Part shown: one piece after another, positions 47,264 to 60,849 of the stretch
Layout: each line of letters begins with the position of its first letter
How positions within the stretch are numbered: position 1 is the first letter of the stretch
From: Eriocheir sinensis
Taxonomy: Eukaryota > Arthropoda > Malacostraca > Decapoda > Varunidae
Direction of reading: 5' to 3'
Assembly (NCBI RefSeq): GCF_024679095.1
Contig: NW_026111672.1
Coordinates: 62,001-126,000, forward strand
DNA: 64,000 bases
Made by a program: the position numbers and the translations under genes
The notes under the pieces: model-generated
Seen by the model: only the letters and a program-made list of their open reading frames with translations
Told to the model about the DNA's origin: nothing
Databases searched by the model: none

Positions 47264-48115
47264 TTGCTACGTGAGTTGGAGGTGGGCGGAGAGTTAGGAA
47301 ATAGTGACCACAGAACGGTTCGTTTTAGCTTAGACTGGGCGGTAACCCGCGAACCAAACCCAGTGTTAGTGCCAGATTTCAGAAGAGCAAATTGCGAGGG
47401 GCTTCGAAGACATCTTGAAGGGGTAAACTGGGATAATTTAGGGATTCATGAGGGCCAGAACTGCGGATTGGAGAGCCAGGAGAACCAGGTAGAAATGTCT
47501 TACAATAATTTAGTTAGAGTAATAGTAGAGGGGCAAGGACAGCATATACCACAGCGAACACTTAGAAAAGAAAACAATGATCCTAAATGGATGACTCGTG
47601 GACTAAAACACGAGATTGGGTTAAAGAAGGGAATTTATCAGAAAATAAAAAATGGTGAAACACATCTCAGGGGCCGGTACGTCGAACTATCTAGATTAGT
47701 TAAGAAAAATACCAGAATAGCAAAAAGGAACTATGAGATCAAAGTAGCAAATGAGGCGAAAAGTAATCCTGAGGGCTTCTTTCAGATGTATAGAACAAAA
47801 ACACGGGAGAAAATTGGACCGCTGAAAACAAACACAGGGGAGCTAGTAGAAAATTACGAAGATATGAGCACATTGTTGAACGACTACTTCCTTTCAGTAT
47901 TCGCACAGGAGGATCGAACGACTATACCGGAAAGAGTTCAGGTGTACGAGGGCGGGGATGACGATAAATTGAGGGATATAATCATTACCAGGCAAGTAGT
48001 TCAGGATGAGATAGATAAGCTTAAGAAGAACAAGTCGCCAGGTCCTGACGGGATATTTCCGAGAGTATTAAAGGAATTAGGTGATGTACTAGTGACCACT
48101 AACCGACATCTTTAA
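47264..48115 (+). pseudogene. LINE-H endonuclease C-terminus and linker
   Basis: G-N-S-D-H-R-T-V-R-F is the final catalytic S-D-H box of the endonuclease. A linker follows (RRANCEGLRRHLEGVNW, then P-K-W-M-T-R) and the frame ends with K-N-K-S-P-G-P-D-G-I-F-P, the start of the RT. It terminates at 48115; RT continues from 48165 in another frame, after a break of about 50 bp containing S-V-N-T-G-Y-V-P. Confidence 0.87.
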
Positions 48116-48164
48116 GATGTCGGTAAATACTGGCTATGTGCCGAGCCTATAGAAAGTAGCTAAT

Positions 48165-49370
48165 GTGACGCCGATTTTTAAAAAGGGGGACAGGTCAGTT
48201 GCTTCAAACTATCGCCCAATTAGCTTAACATCGGTTATAGGCAAGATGCTGGAGTCCATAATAGCCAGGAACATTCGGGAGCATTTAGAGAAACATAGCT
48301 TATTTCACGACTCGCAGCATGGGTTCACAAAAGGTAGGTCATGCCTCACCAATCTCTTGTCCTTCTACAATAAAGTATTTGAGGCGGTTGACAGAGATGA
48401 AAATTATGATGTAATCTCATTTGATTTTAGTAGAGCGTTTGACAAAGTTCTTCACCAACGAATGTTGCTTAAATTACAGGCTCACGGAGTAGAGGGTAAA
48501 GTTTTGAACTGGGTCAAGGCGTGGCTTAGCAATAGGAAGCAAAGAGTGCAAATCAATGGTAAAAGATCTGACTGGGGATGTGTTACGAGTGGGGTCCCAC
48601 AAGGTTCGGTATTAGGTCCACTTTTGTTTATTATTTATATCAATGACTTATATGCAGGAATTAGTAGTGATGTTAGTAAATTTGCAGATGATACCAAGAT
48701 CGGTAGAGTAATTGAGTCGGATCAGGACGCTAGTATTCTCCAAGGTGAACTCAACAGATTGTATGACTGGGCGGATAAATGGCAGATGGAGTTCAATGTA
48801 GGGAAGTGCAGTATTCTGAGTGTAGGTAGGAACAACCCCTCACATAACTATCGCTTAAATGACACTCTCATAAGCAGGTTTGGGTGCGAGAGAGATTTAG
48901 GGGTCTTAGTGAGCTCTGATCTCCGTCCAAGGGCACAATGCATTCAAGCTAGAAATCGAGCTAATAGGGTACTGGGATTTATTTCAAGGAGCGTAAGCAA
49001 CAGAAGCCCCGAAATCTTCCTCAAACTATATTTAGCATTAGTTAGACCTCATCTTGACTATGCGGTTCAGTTCTGGTCACCTTACTATAGAATGGATATC
49101 AAAATGTTAGAATCAGTGCAGAGGAGGATGACTAAGATGATTCAGGGGTTGAGAAACTTGCCATACGAGGAAAGACTCAAACAGTTAAACTTGCATTCTC
49201 TAGAAAGGCGAAGGGTGCGTGGAGACATGATCGAGGTTTATAAATGGATGAAGGGCTTTAATAAGGGGGATATTCATAAGGTTTTGTTGGTAAAAGAACC
49301 GGGTAGGACACGTAGTGATGGGTTTAAACTGGATAAAATCAGACTCAACAGGGAAAAATTGGTTTACTAA
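48165..49370 (+). pseudogene. LINE-H reverse transcriptase
   Basis: The frame covers [59 protein letters not shown] and F-A-D-D-T (48681-48692), and then QFWSPYYRMDIKMLESVQRR. It stops at 49370 before the usual N-R-V-V-x-x-W-N motif, which continues in another frame (V-D-E-W-I-W-L-S). All RT catalytic residues are present. Confidence 0.9.
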
Positions 49371-49577
49371 CAGAGTAGTGGATGAGTGGATTTGGCTTAG
49401 CAGTCATGTGGTAAGTACCAATAAAATTGTCACCTTCAAAAATAGATTAGATAAATTCATGGACAGCGATATTAGGTGGGGTTAGATACACGGGAGCTTA
49501 GGCTCAAAGGAGCTGCCTTGTACAGGCCTACCGGCCTCTTGTAGACTCCTGCGTTCTTATGTTCTTATGTTCTTATC

Positions 49578-49844
49578 TTATATACTTTCACTGCCAGATA
49601 AATGCTACTCTTGTAATAATATACTTTGACTCATGAATTGGAGCCTTAATAGAACTGTCGAGGAACTGAAATCTATTTGAAAAGGAGTGAAGGTTATGCA
49701 AGAGGCAATTATCGAAGGTCTCGTTCTCGTGCACAGTTCCTTTTAGTCACATCCACTTCATACCTTTTCTTGATTTTATGAGCTCGAAAAGGAGGTTGCA
49801 GGTCAAAGGGCGGGAGCAAGGAACGGAGTGAGAAGGGCGTTAGT
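49578..49844. other. no recognisable feature
   Basis: Short unique-looking sequence after LINE-H. Confidence 0.5.
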
Positions 49845-51065
49845 AGAGGAAAAAAGGTGAAGTGCAAAAGGAAGAAATGAGAGAGACAGGAGGAGAAAAT
49901 GGAGGGATTTTGACAAGGAGAAAGGTGTTGGTAGAGGAAGAAAAGGTGAAGGTTAATAAGAAAGAGGAAAGAGACAGGGGAGAAGATAAGAGGGTGCAGA
50001 CAAGCAGAAGGGTATTAGAAGCGTAAGGAATGATGATAATGGGAAAAATAAGACGATAGAAGGAGGAGGAGGAGGAGAAGGAGGAAGAAAAGAAACAGAA
50101 AGAAAAGAAAACAAAGAGAATGAAAGAAAACAGAGAGGAGAAAGAGAAAGAAAAAGAAAGTGAGGAAGAGAAAAAAAGAAAAAGTGAGAGTAAGAGGAAG
50201 AGGAAGAGGAGGAAGTGGAGATGGAGGTGACGGTGGTGGTTGAGGGAGAAGAGGAAGGGATGCGAGACGGTACGGCAGACGCGAACGAGATAATTAGAGA
50301 GACACAGGTGCGCCTGGTTGTTAGCTGAGATTAGAGAAGCCTCGAAGATACGGGAGAGAGTGAGAGGTGAAGGGTGCGATGAGGGTCGATAACAGGTGCG
50401 AAGGACGGTAGGGAAGGCCAGGAGGGACATGCAGTTAGGGGAATACAGGAGAAAGAGGAGGGGCAGGAGGTGAAACACGAGAGGAAAAGGGTGTGATAAA
50501 GACCGATAATGTGTCAAAAGGCAGAGAGGAGGCGGGTGAAAGAGGAGGCATGGAAAGGCTAAGGATCTGTCAGAGGGTGAGATAAAGAGAATGGAGAAAG
50601 AGCAGAAGGTGGAAATTGATATATAGAGGCCTGTAGGAGCTAAGTAGAAAGGCGTGCAGTCCCGGGGAAGTGAAGAAGGCTGAGGGGCGTGCAACTTGTG
50701 GGTGAAGAGATGGAGAAGGAGCAGGAGGAAGAGGAGGCGGCAGGAAGAAGTGCATGCAACTATTATTTGGCAGATGAAGAGATGGAGGAGGAACAGGAAG
50801 AGGAGGAGACGGTACAAAGCAGGTGGAGTCAGAAAGTGATAGAAGCGTGTTGGGAGCTGATGTAGAAAGGCGTACGGTGAAGAGAAGGAGAAGGAGCAGG
50901 AGGAAGACGAGGCGGCAGAAAGAGGGAGCAGGACACAGAAGTGCATGCAACTATTTTTTGGCAGATGAAGAGATGGAGGAGGAAGAGGAAGAGGAGGAGG
51001 AGAAGGTACAAAGCAGGTGGAGTCAGAAAGTGATAGAAGCGTGTTGGGAGCTGATGTAGAAAGGC
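49845..51065. repeat. purine-rich block with ~192-bp repeated unit
   Basis: Strongly G/A-rich on the + strand. AGGTGGAGTCAGAAAGTGATAG with the following GCGTGTTGGGAGCTGATG occurs at 50820 and 51015, and GTGCATGCAACTATT at 50750 and 50941, giving a repeat of about 192 bp. Shorter related pieces recur upstream (50300-50700). Long open frames here are composition artefacts. Confidence 0.85.
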
Positions 51066-51339
51066 GTACAGTATAATTATCATCGTAGGTTTTTAGTTAG
51101 ACATTCTCAAGTCAAGGTTCTTTTACAGGGTACGAGCAGAGAACAAATTGCGGTCTGGTAGCCTGTATCATTAAGGAATTGCGAAGATACAGATTCGTAA
51201 TGATCGGCCCTCTCGTAGAAAATTAGCAGGAAAATTAATAAGAGGTCCTGTCTAGTGAAAACGAATCAGATTAACGCGCCTGTATATACTTTGAAAATGG
51301 TGGACGTGCGGAGGAGGCAGCGGCGATGGCTGACAAGTT
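51066..51339. other. no recognisable feature
   Basis: Unique-looking sequence; nothing identified. Confidence 0.45.
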
Positions 51340-52015
51340 GAAGGTTGATAGTGACCAACCGCGCAGCATAGACCCCCCCACCCCCACCTTGGCAACACCT
51401 CCGCGCACCTGGCTCATGTCCCCCCCAATCCAACACACCTGCCTGAACCACTCCACAGACCAACCCAACTCCCTCCATCACCCCCCCCTCCGATACCCAC
51501 CCCCCAGTTCTCTCCCCCCCGACTCCCCTAACTCTTCCCCGCATGCTCACTGCCTAATTTTCCCCAGGATTTCCACTCACCTCCAGTTCGCCCCTCTTCC
51601 CCCCCTCATACCCTTTATATACTCTCCCCAAACTCACCCCCGCAGCTCTCCTCCACTAATCCACCCCTCAACTTGCCCCCACGCATTTATCACAAGTCTT
51701 CCACGCGTCCCTATACCAAAGTTAACTCTCCCTGCAGGCCCACTCTCTCCACTCTCCTCTGTTTTCCCCCCTTCCAACGTTCCCTGCATTCCCCCCTGAC
51801 ACTCTTCTTTTATGCTTAGTACCCTCCAGCACCCCTGCATACTTACCTCAGACTCCTCCCTGCATGTCCAATCTAATGCTTCTCCTCGCGCTCCCACACC
51901 CCAATCAACTCCCCTGCACCTCCATCTCCAGTTTTCCCAGCATGCCTGTCTGCAGCCCTCCCTCCCTCCCCTTCCCAGCCCTCCTCTGATTACTGCTCCT
52001 TGACCAGCACAGTAA
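51340..52015. other. C-rich, G-poor strand-asymmetric tract
   Basis: About 670 bp very rich in C on the + strand (CCCCCC runs at 51375, 51480 and elsewhere) and poor in G. Both an open plus-strand frame (51326-51799, Pro/Ser-rich) and minus-strand frames exist, without domain signs. Confidence 0.7.
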
Positions 52016-52361
52016 CCCTAAGCACGAGTACTTCACCTAATGTTTGCCAGCCCCTTGTGTTTGTCTGTCTTGAGGATGAAATATGAAGATTTAATCATCT
52101 GACGATGACTCAGCCCTTCTTTGTTTGCCTTACTTACATGTCGTTTGTTCCCCTGATGTGCGAGGCGACTTAAGCACAAATACAGTTAGCCAAGAGAGAG
52201 AATCCAAGTAGAGAAACAGCTACTCAAGAAAGATAACTCACACACAAGCAAACTAGCTCGGGCTGATGGGCAGTAAAAAGTATTGATTTTCGCGTAAACA
52301 GATGCACTAAAACTCTTCACAGCATTTTCAAGTCGATACAACACAGCGAGGGAGACAGAGT
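52016..52361. other. no gene; diverged repeat relative
   Basis: AGAGAGAATCCAAGTAGAGAAACAGCTACTC at 52193 resembles part of the following 157-bp unit, suggesting an older copy. Confidence 0.5.
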
Positions 52362-52828
52362 GATTAAAGCAGGAAAACAGTTACCCCAGACAGAGAACCT
52401 TGCCCCAAACCACGAAGTAATAGGATAACCGGCTGATGCTTACGTCACTTATGTAAGCAGTATCTCCCCCTCCTAGTTTTCGCTCATTCTCAATATATAG
52501 CGCTGGTAAAGTGGGCAAGAATTAAAGCAGAGAAACAGTTACCCAAGATAGAGAACCTTGCCCTAAACCACGAAGTAATACGATAACTCTGGTACTCACG
52601 TCACTTATGTAAGCAGTGTCTCTCCTTCCTAGTTTTCGCTCATTCTCAATATATAGCGCTGGTAAAGTGGGCGAGAATTAAAGCAGAGAAACAGTTACCC
52701 CAGATAGAGATCCTTGCCCTAAACCACGAAGTAATAGGATAACGTCTGATGCTTACGTCACTTATGTAAGCAGTGTCTCTCCTTCCTAGTTTTCGCTCAT
52801 TCTCAATATATAGCGCTGGTAAAGTGGG
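52362..52828. repeat. ~157-bp tandem repeat, three copies
   Basis: ATTAAAGCAG recurs at 52362, 52521 and 52677. Units share CCACGAAGTAATA, GTCACTTATGTAAGCAGT and CTCAATATATAGCGCTGG. Each unit carries a TATATA and a TTACGTCA/CACGTCA-like box, so promoter-like words are repeated. Confidence 0.92.
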
Positions 52829-53160
52829 GGATATTTTAGGGGAACGAATATAGTATGCTTCACCTCACACCCAGGCGGAATACGTACGAGCTCGCGCTTG
52901 TTAATGGATAGCTGAAAATGACGTACCGAAATATACTTCCCAGCACCACTTAAAAGTATTTACTGCCACTCGCGAGGACGTTGATGAGCTTGAAACACCC
53001 AAAACGTCTTACCCGCACATTCCATAAGTTCCCTGAGTAGAAGGCACGGCTTGGTGTGTTCAGGGGTTTGCGTGCGAGTGTTAATGACTCGTTAATATGC
53101 AAAATAGTTCTCGTGCATGCTTAGGCTTTCTCCCCGCCCAGTGCAGGTGAATATGTAGAG
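52829..53160. other. no recognisable feature
   Basis: Unique-looking sequence of mixed composition. Confidence 0.5.
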
Positions 53161-53565
53161 CAGTGAGTTGAGGGAAGAGAGAGGAAGAGAAAGAGGAAGA
53201 AAGAAGAATGGAAGGAAGGAATTTAAGAAGAAGAGAAAAGGAAGAGGAGGAGGAGTAGAGGAGGAGAGGGAAGAGGAAGAGAAGAATGGAAGGAAGGAAT
53301 TTAAGAAGAAGAGAAAAGGAAGAGTGAGAGGAGGAGTGGCGGGAGTAGAGTGAAGAGTAAGCGAAAGACGAGGAAGAAAGAAGAAATGAATGAATGAGTT
53401 TAAGAAGAAGAGAAAAGGAAGAATAAGAGGAAGAAGAGCAGGAAAATGAAGAGAAAGAGGACGAAGAAGAAAGACGAGAAAGAGGAAATTTAAGAGGAAG
53501 AAGAGAATAGGAAGATCAAGAGGAAAAAAAGAGGAAGAGAAGGGAAAGGAAGAAGACGAAGAATA
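53161..53565. repeat. purine-rich tract with short repeats
   Basis: GAATGGAAGGAAGGAATTTA followed by AGAAGAAGAGAAAAGG occurs at 53206 and 53284, period about 78 bp; a diverged third copy is near 53390. Almost no pyrimidines. Confidence 0.85.
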
Positions 53566-54824
53566 CATGGATCAACATCGACCTATTCCATGTGTTTGTA
53601 TCGTGTTTGAGCCCGATTTCTCACTGCGTCGCGTTTGTTTGTTTGCATATCTTGGCCCCCGTATTATGCCTTGCCTGTTGAAGTAATGCTCGATATACCA
53701 CAAGTCTGCCCTTCCATATGAATGCTTTTTGTCTCCCATTTTCTTTAAGTAGCTCGATCTATCTGGTCTTTTCCATTATAGTTCGTTTTGTATGCTATAT
53801 GAATTCATGGTGATGCCCTTCTCTCACGCCCCCTTCACAAGCTCCCCACCCTTAACTCTCCCCTCCCTCCACAAGCTACCCCTCTCTTATCCTTCGCTCC
53901 CTCCCCCACAAGATCCCCCTCCGCCCTTACCTCCTGCAGGCACCGTGACTTTTCCGTAACCTTGTAACTATGCATTAAAATCGAATTTCCATCAAGCTTC
54001 AACCGCAATCGCATGTCTTTTCTTTTTCTCCGTCTTAATGCCACGGCGCCCTTCCTCTTTCGTCTTCCTTCTGCTCAAAGCTGTACTTTTCTTCCCTAAC
54101 GTGTCTACTCTTCTCTCTTCAATAGTTGCCCTGTCTTCTTTCTTCCTGTCACTGCTTGGGTTTAGCTTCTCCTTTCTCTTCCTCTCGCTGTTCGCTTTCA
54201 CCTCTTTTTTCTCGCTCTCCGCCTCTCTCCATCACCGTGCTTGTTCTCTGCTTTCTTCCTCTCTCTCTCTCCTCTCTCTCCTCTCTCTCACTCAGCTTCC
54301 CTCCATATTGAGCATTTATCTGTCAGTTTTCCGTTTTTTCCTCTTCGCGTTCCACAATTTAATTTCTTCCTTCTCTTTTATATATATTTATTTTCCTTTT
54401 TTCCGGTTTCGTTCTTTTTCTTCCCATCGGCATAATTATTCAACTGGTCGTTTGTTCAACTAACATATTTTTTTTTTCAACTCGTTCTGTTTAATTTTTG
54501 ACCTTCCTGACTGCCGCCACCTCTTATGTCTTAACTCCCTTCCTCTTCCTTGGCTTTCTCTTCCTCTTTCTTCTCCATTCACCCATAGATCGCAATATGT
54601 ATAATTATCGTGTTTGTCATTTCCTTTTAATTTAGAAAACTAATTAATGGGGATAGGCAACATCGCATAACAAGACTAAGAGACATCCATTGACCTTGAG
54701 CTACACACCAGACGTCTCCCTCGCATATATATTTGTTTATTATATTAAAAGCACAAATCTTTGCTTCCCAAACTACCCTCCTACGGTTTCTATCTCAATT
54801 TTTTTTCTCTGAGTGATCTATCAT
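53566..54824. other. no gene; pyrimidine-rich 53820-54460
   Basis: A C/T-rich stretch with open plus-strand frames rich in Ser, Leu and Phe (54038-54463). It resembles low-complexity sequence more than an exon. The rest is mixed. Confidence 0.5.
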
Positions 54825-55795
54825 TGCTGTAGTAGGCGGTCACTGGTCTTCCCCTAAACCTGTCAACAGTGGTGTCCCTCAAGTCTCTGTCCTATCTCCC
54901 ACTCTCCTTCTGTTGTTCATTGATGACCTTTCCTAAACGAACTATCCTATCCATTCTTACGCCGATGACTCTACTCTGCATTACTCAATTTCTTTTGATA
55001 GAAGACCAACCCAACAGGAACTATATGATTCCAGGTTGAGGCTGCTGAACCCTTAACCTCAGACCTTACTATCATTTATGATTGGGGCAAGAAGAACCTG
55101 GTGTTCTTCAACGCCTCAAAATTTCTTCACCTATCAACTCGACACAATCTTCCAAACACCTATCCCCTATTCTTCGACAACACTCAGCTGTCACCTTCTC
55201 CTACACCAAAAATCCTCGGTCTGTCCTTAATTCTTACTGTCCATATACAGGGCTTGTCCGCCTCGCATGGAGTATGCATCTCAAGTGTATGGGGGCTCCA
55301 CTCACACAGCTCTCTTGGACAGAGTAGAGTCAAAGGGTCTTCGGCTCATCAACTCCTCTCCTCATATTGACAGTTTTCGACCTCTTCAATTCCGCCGCCA
55401 TGTTGCCTCTCTTTCTATCTTCTATCAATATTTTCATGCCGACTGCTCTTCTGAACTTGCTAACTGCATGCCTCCCTCCCTTCCGCGGCTTCGCTGCATT
55501 CGACTTTCTACTTTAGGTCATCCCTATACTGTCCGAACCCCTTATGCAGGAGTTAACCGACATCTTCACTCTTTCATCCCTTACACTGGTAAACTCTGGA
55601 ACAGTCTTTTCATCTGCATATCCCCTGCCTATGAACCTCTTTCAAGAAGAGTTTATCAAGACACCTCTCCACCCGAAACTGACCTCTCTTTTGGCCACTC
55701 TATACCTTTGTCTGTTGTGGGAGCGGTGAGTAGCGGGCTTCTTTGCTACACTCTTTTTGTTGCCCTTGAGCCATCTCCTTTGTTGTTGAAAAAAA
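54825..55795 (+). mobile_element. jockey-like LINE (family J), best copy
   Basis: The frame-broken RT C-terminal half includes N-S-G-V-P-Q-x-S-V-L-S-P (54868), Y-A-D-D-S-T-L-H (54958-), N-L-V-F-F-N-A-S-K (55095), MEYASQVYGGSTHTALLDRV and RRHVASLSIFYQYFHADCSS, HLHSFIPYTGKLWNSL and ETDLSFGHSIPLSVVGAV. It ends with A(10) at 55789-55798. The 5' half is lost. Other pieces of this family lie at 15915, 32225, 33415/36304 and 46625. Confidence 0.88.
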
Positions 55796-55799
55796 AAAG

Positions 55800-56051
55800 G
55801 ATAAATGTTCTACCTTATTGTCTGGGGATTGTGAAAGTGGATCTGAGACTTCTGAAGATTAGTATGCAACAATTCAGTGGACACGTTTGTGGGTTGAGAT
55901 AGTTTGATAAGAATAACTGTATATGGATAAGCCTTGGCAGGATACAACTAGAGTGGTCGTAGGAGAAAACAAAAATTCGAGAGATACGAGGCAATTAAGT
56001 TAACGAAGGAAAGGGTTTTTGAGAGCACCAGGCTGGACAGGCAGAGTTGAA
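55800..56051. other. no recognisable feature
   Basis: Short spacer between J-family LINE and LINE-D. Confidence 0.5.
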
Positions 56052-58811
<2,760 letters not shown>

Positions 58812-58834
58812 CAGGTGGCAGTAAGTGGTGGTGT

Positions 58835-58837
<3 letters not shown>

Positions 58838-58904
<67 letters not shown>
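58838..58904. repeat. (GT)n microsatellite
   Basis: About 33 GT units. Confidence 0.98.
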
Positions 58905-58907
<3 letters not shown>

Positions 58908-59685
58908 TTGTAGTTCAATGCTAACAAGACAAATCCATCACCAAGGCTCCTGAGGGCAAGGCGGGACGATCCAGTAGTTAACAAGCCTCACGCCGCTGAA
59001 CGCGTCATCTGTGAAAATTCAGAAGAAAAAACTACCCGAGAAATCGTATTGTTGCAGCAGCTAAATATTTGTAACTGTAAATATTTTGTACGCCTCCCTT
59101 CATTGCCAATAATCAATATAAGGGAAATATATTTGTGTGACATGTTATTATTCTTGTAAGATTAATAATACGAAGTTCTTGCTGGGCTTGTGGCAAGAAT
59201 TTTCGCCGAGTGGTTCATTGGGTAGGTGGGGTACGATGCGGCCAGTCCCGGCTCACGGCGGCTTCTCGGTGTGATGAGATGTGTGTTGCGGCGCCGGAAG
59301 GTTTAGGTGAAGGTGAGGGGATGAATTATGAGGCTTGGTGTGAGTAGAAGGAGCTAGGAGCATGAGGGCGTGGGTGCGGGGTTGGCATGGGCGTAATACT
59401 TGTAGCAATCATTCGGCCAGGGAAGAGGGAGGGCTGTGGGTTGGTGTGGGTGGCAGGAGGAGCATGAGGGCGTGGGCGGGATGGGCGCACTACTTCCAGC
59501 AACATTTCGTCACCTGCATTACGTCCCATCGCCTCAGCGTTACACTCTCAGCCTTTTCTTGAGCGTCCCTGCCAGTGGTCGGTGTAGCCAAGGCGGAACA
59601 CGACGAGGAGAAGCCATCCCAGAAGAGGACAACGTTGATGACCTGCACGTTCCTGCTAAAGATTGTTCATTTACATTAAAAATGA
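58905..59685. other. non-coding; one imperfect duplication
   Basis: GGAGCATGAGGGCGTGGG-type sequence at 59355-59400 is repeated at 59457-59500, period near 103 bp. The 3' part (59590-59685) may be a 5' UTR or upstream exon of the next locus; ATG 59682 lies in a good A-rich context but in the neighbouring frame. Confidence 0.45.
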
Positions 59686-60319
59686 CCAGCAAAACAAGTG
59701 AAGAAGTCTTGGTGCTGCGGGTGCTTCGGCTGGCTCTTCGCCAGGCGGAAGCGCCGCAGCCCCTCCGAGGAACCTGACGACATCGTCGAGGAAACCGAAA
59801 ACGCGGGTGCCCAGGCCGATGCAGGGCAACAGGCCCTGGTCTGCCTGATGAAGGCTGCTCAGCCTCTCTCAGTGGTGGAGGAGGAGATCCTCCGACACCT
59901 TGCTGATGCTGATGGGTGGTGGGAAGGGCGAAAAGGAGGCCACTGGCAGGAGGCGTCAGACTCTCATCATCACAATCCACTTGGTGAAGAGAGAAGGTCC
60001 ACAAGCCAGTGGATGATACAACAGTCGCACAAAAAGACTGCACGCAATTGGAGAGCCATGGCAAGAGGGTTCAAACTCTCGTAATTACTCTGCACATGGT
60101 CAAGAGAGAAAATAAAGGAGGTATACGATGAGCTCCCTCTCGGGCACCAAAGGCACGGCTGGGGACGCTCCTTCCAGCAGGAGCAAGGCCGTTACCGGCC
60201 CCACCGGAAAAAGATGCCCTATATCAGCAGCTTCAAACAGCGGATCGCATCTCAAACACCAGTCAAGAAAATGATCAGGTTCAACTTCCAAAACCTGAAC
60301 ACTTTCGTCAAAAATTCGT
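59686..60319 (+). pseudogene. unrecognised gene, one in-frame stop
   Basis: One frame is open from 59686 to 60319 apart from a single TAA at 60082-60084. It starts with a striking K-K-S-W-C-C-G-C-F-G-W-L-F-A-R-R-K-R-R: Cys/Trp-rich and hydrophobic, then basic, like a lipidated or membrane-binding N-terminus. It continues acidic (E-E-P-D-D-I-V-E-E-T), then LSVVEEEILRHLADADGWW. After the stop the same frame reads EVYDELPLGHQRHGWGRSFQ and ends RFNFQNLNTFVKNS. The ATG at 59682 (M-T-S-K-T-S-E-E) is one frame off. Either it is a pseudogene or the stop lies in an intron. No family recognised. Confidence 0.45.
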
Positions 60320-60640
60320 GAGCTGTGTACTGTGCCTGCATGACTACTTTTTGCTGAAATATGAAGCTTCCCTCTCTCTCCAGCATTCGTCACTGAGCTG
60401 AAAAGCTTAAAGGAGAGAGCAGTGGAGCCACAGGAAGAGCCAGCAAAGGAAGCAAATGTAAACAAAAATCTTTGCCAGAGGCTAAGAAAACAGTAACAGA
60501 GGAAGCAACAGATTCAGCCAACAAATCAGCGAAGCCACAACACCTCACAGGGATCCCTGCTGAAAGGAAAGACGAAGCCAGCACCGCTCCATAAATGTGT
60601 GCGCTTTAACTTCCAGAACCTGAACACTTTCATCTGAGGA
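60320..60640 (+). pseudogene. lysine-rich continuation and second RFNFQNLNTF copy
   Basis: The frame used at 59686-60319 reappears at about 60470 as P-E-A-K-K-T-V-T-E-E-A-T-D-S and stops at 60591-60593. In the next frame the sequence reads C-V-R-F-N-F-Q-N-L-N-T-F-I and stops near 60638. The segments 60265-60440 and 60597-60770 are diverged duplicates (ACTTCCAAAACCTGAACACT/ACTTCCAGAACCTGAACACT; GAGCTGAAAAGC/GAGCTGGAAAGG). A tandem duplication of the gene's last exon is the simplest reading. Confidence 0.4.
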
Positions 60641-60849
60641 TCGTGAACTGTACACTGGTGGCTGGCATGACTACTTCAGGGTGGATGGCTTCCCTCTGCT
60701 TCAGCATTCTCCGTCCTGTGAGCTGGAAAGGCGAAAGGAGAGAACAGTGAAGCTACAGAAAGGGCCAGCAAAGGACGCGGTAAGAAACACAACATTAATG
60801 ACACAGCAAACAGTTGGAGCAGTCAGTTGTGCACAAATGAGAGTTTGAG

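Larger units (their letters stand above)
47215..49577 (+). mobile_element. LINE-H, 5'-truncated CR1-like retrotransposon
   Basis: It begins inside the endonuclease (I-L-D-L-V-L-T-N-N near 47228 in a neighbouring frame), covers the RT and ends in a 3' tail of TTCTTATG repeats (49553-49577), a CR1-like terminus without poly(A). A short fragment of the same family is at 19535-19925. The RT frame is long and nearly clean, suggesting a fairly young insertion. Confidence 0.9.

Noticed and set aside
49840..50946. 368-codon minus-strand Ser/Phe/Leu-rich frame
   Set aside because: Low-complexity purine/pyrimidine tract; hydrophobicity reflects CTT/TCC codons only.
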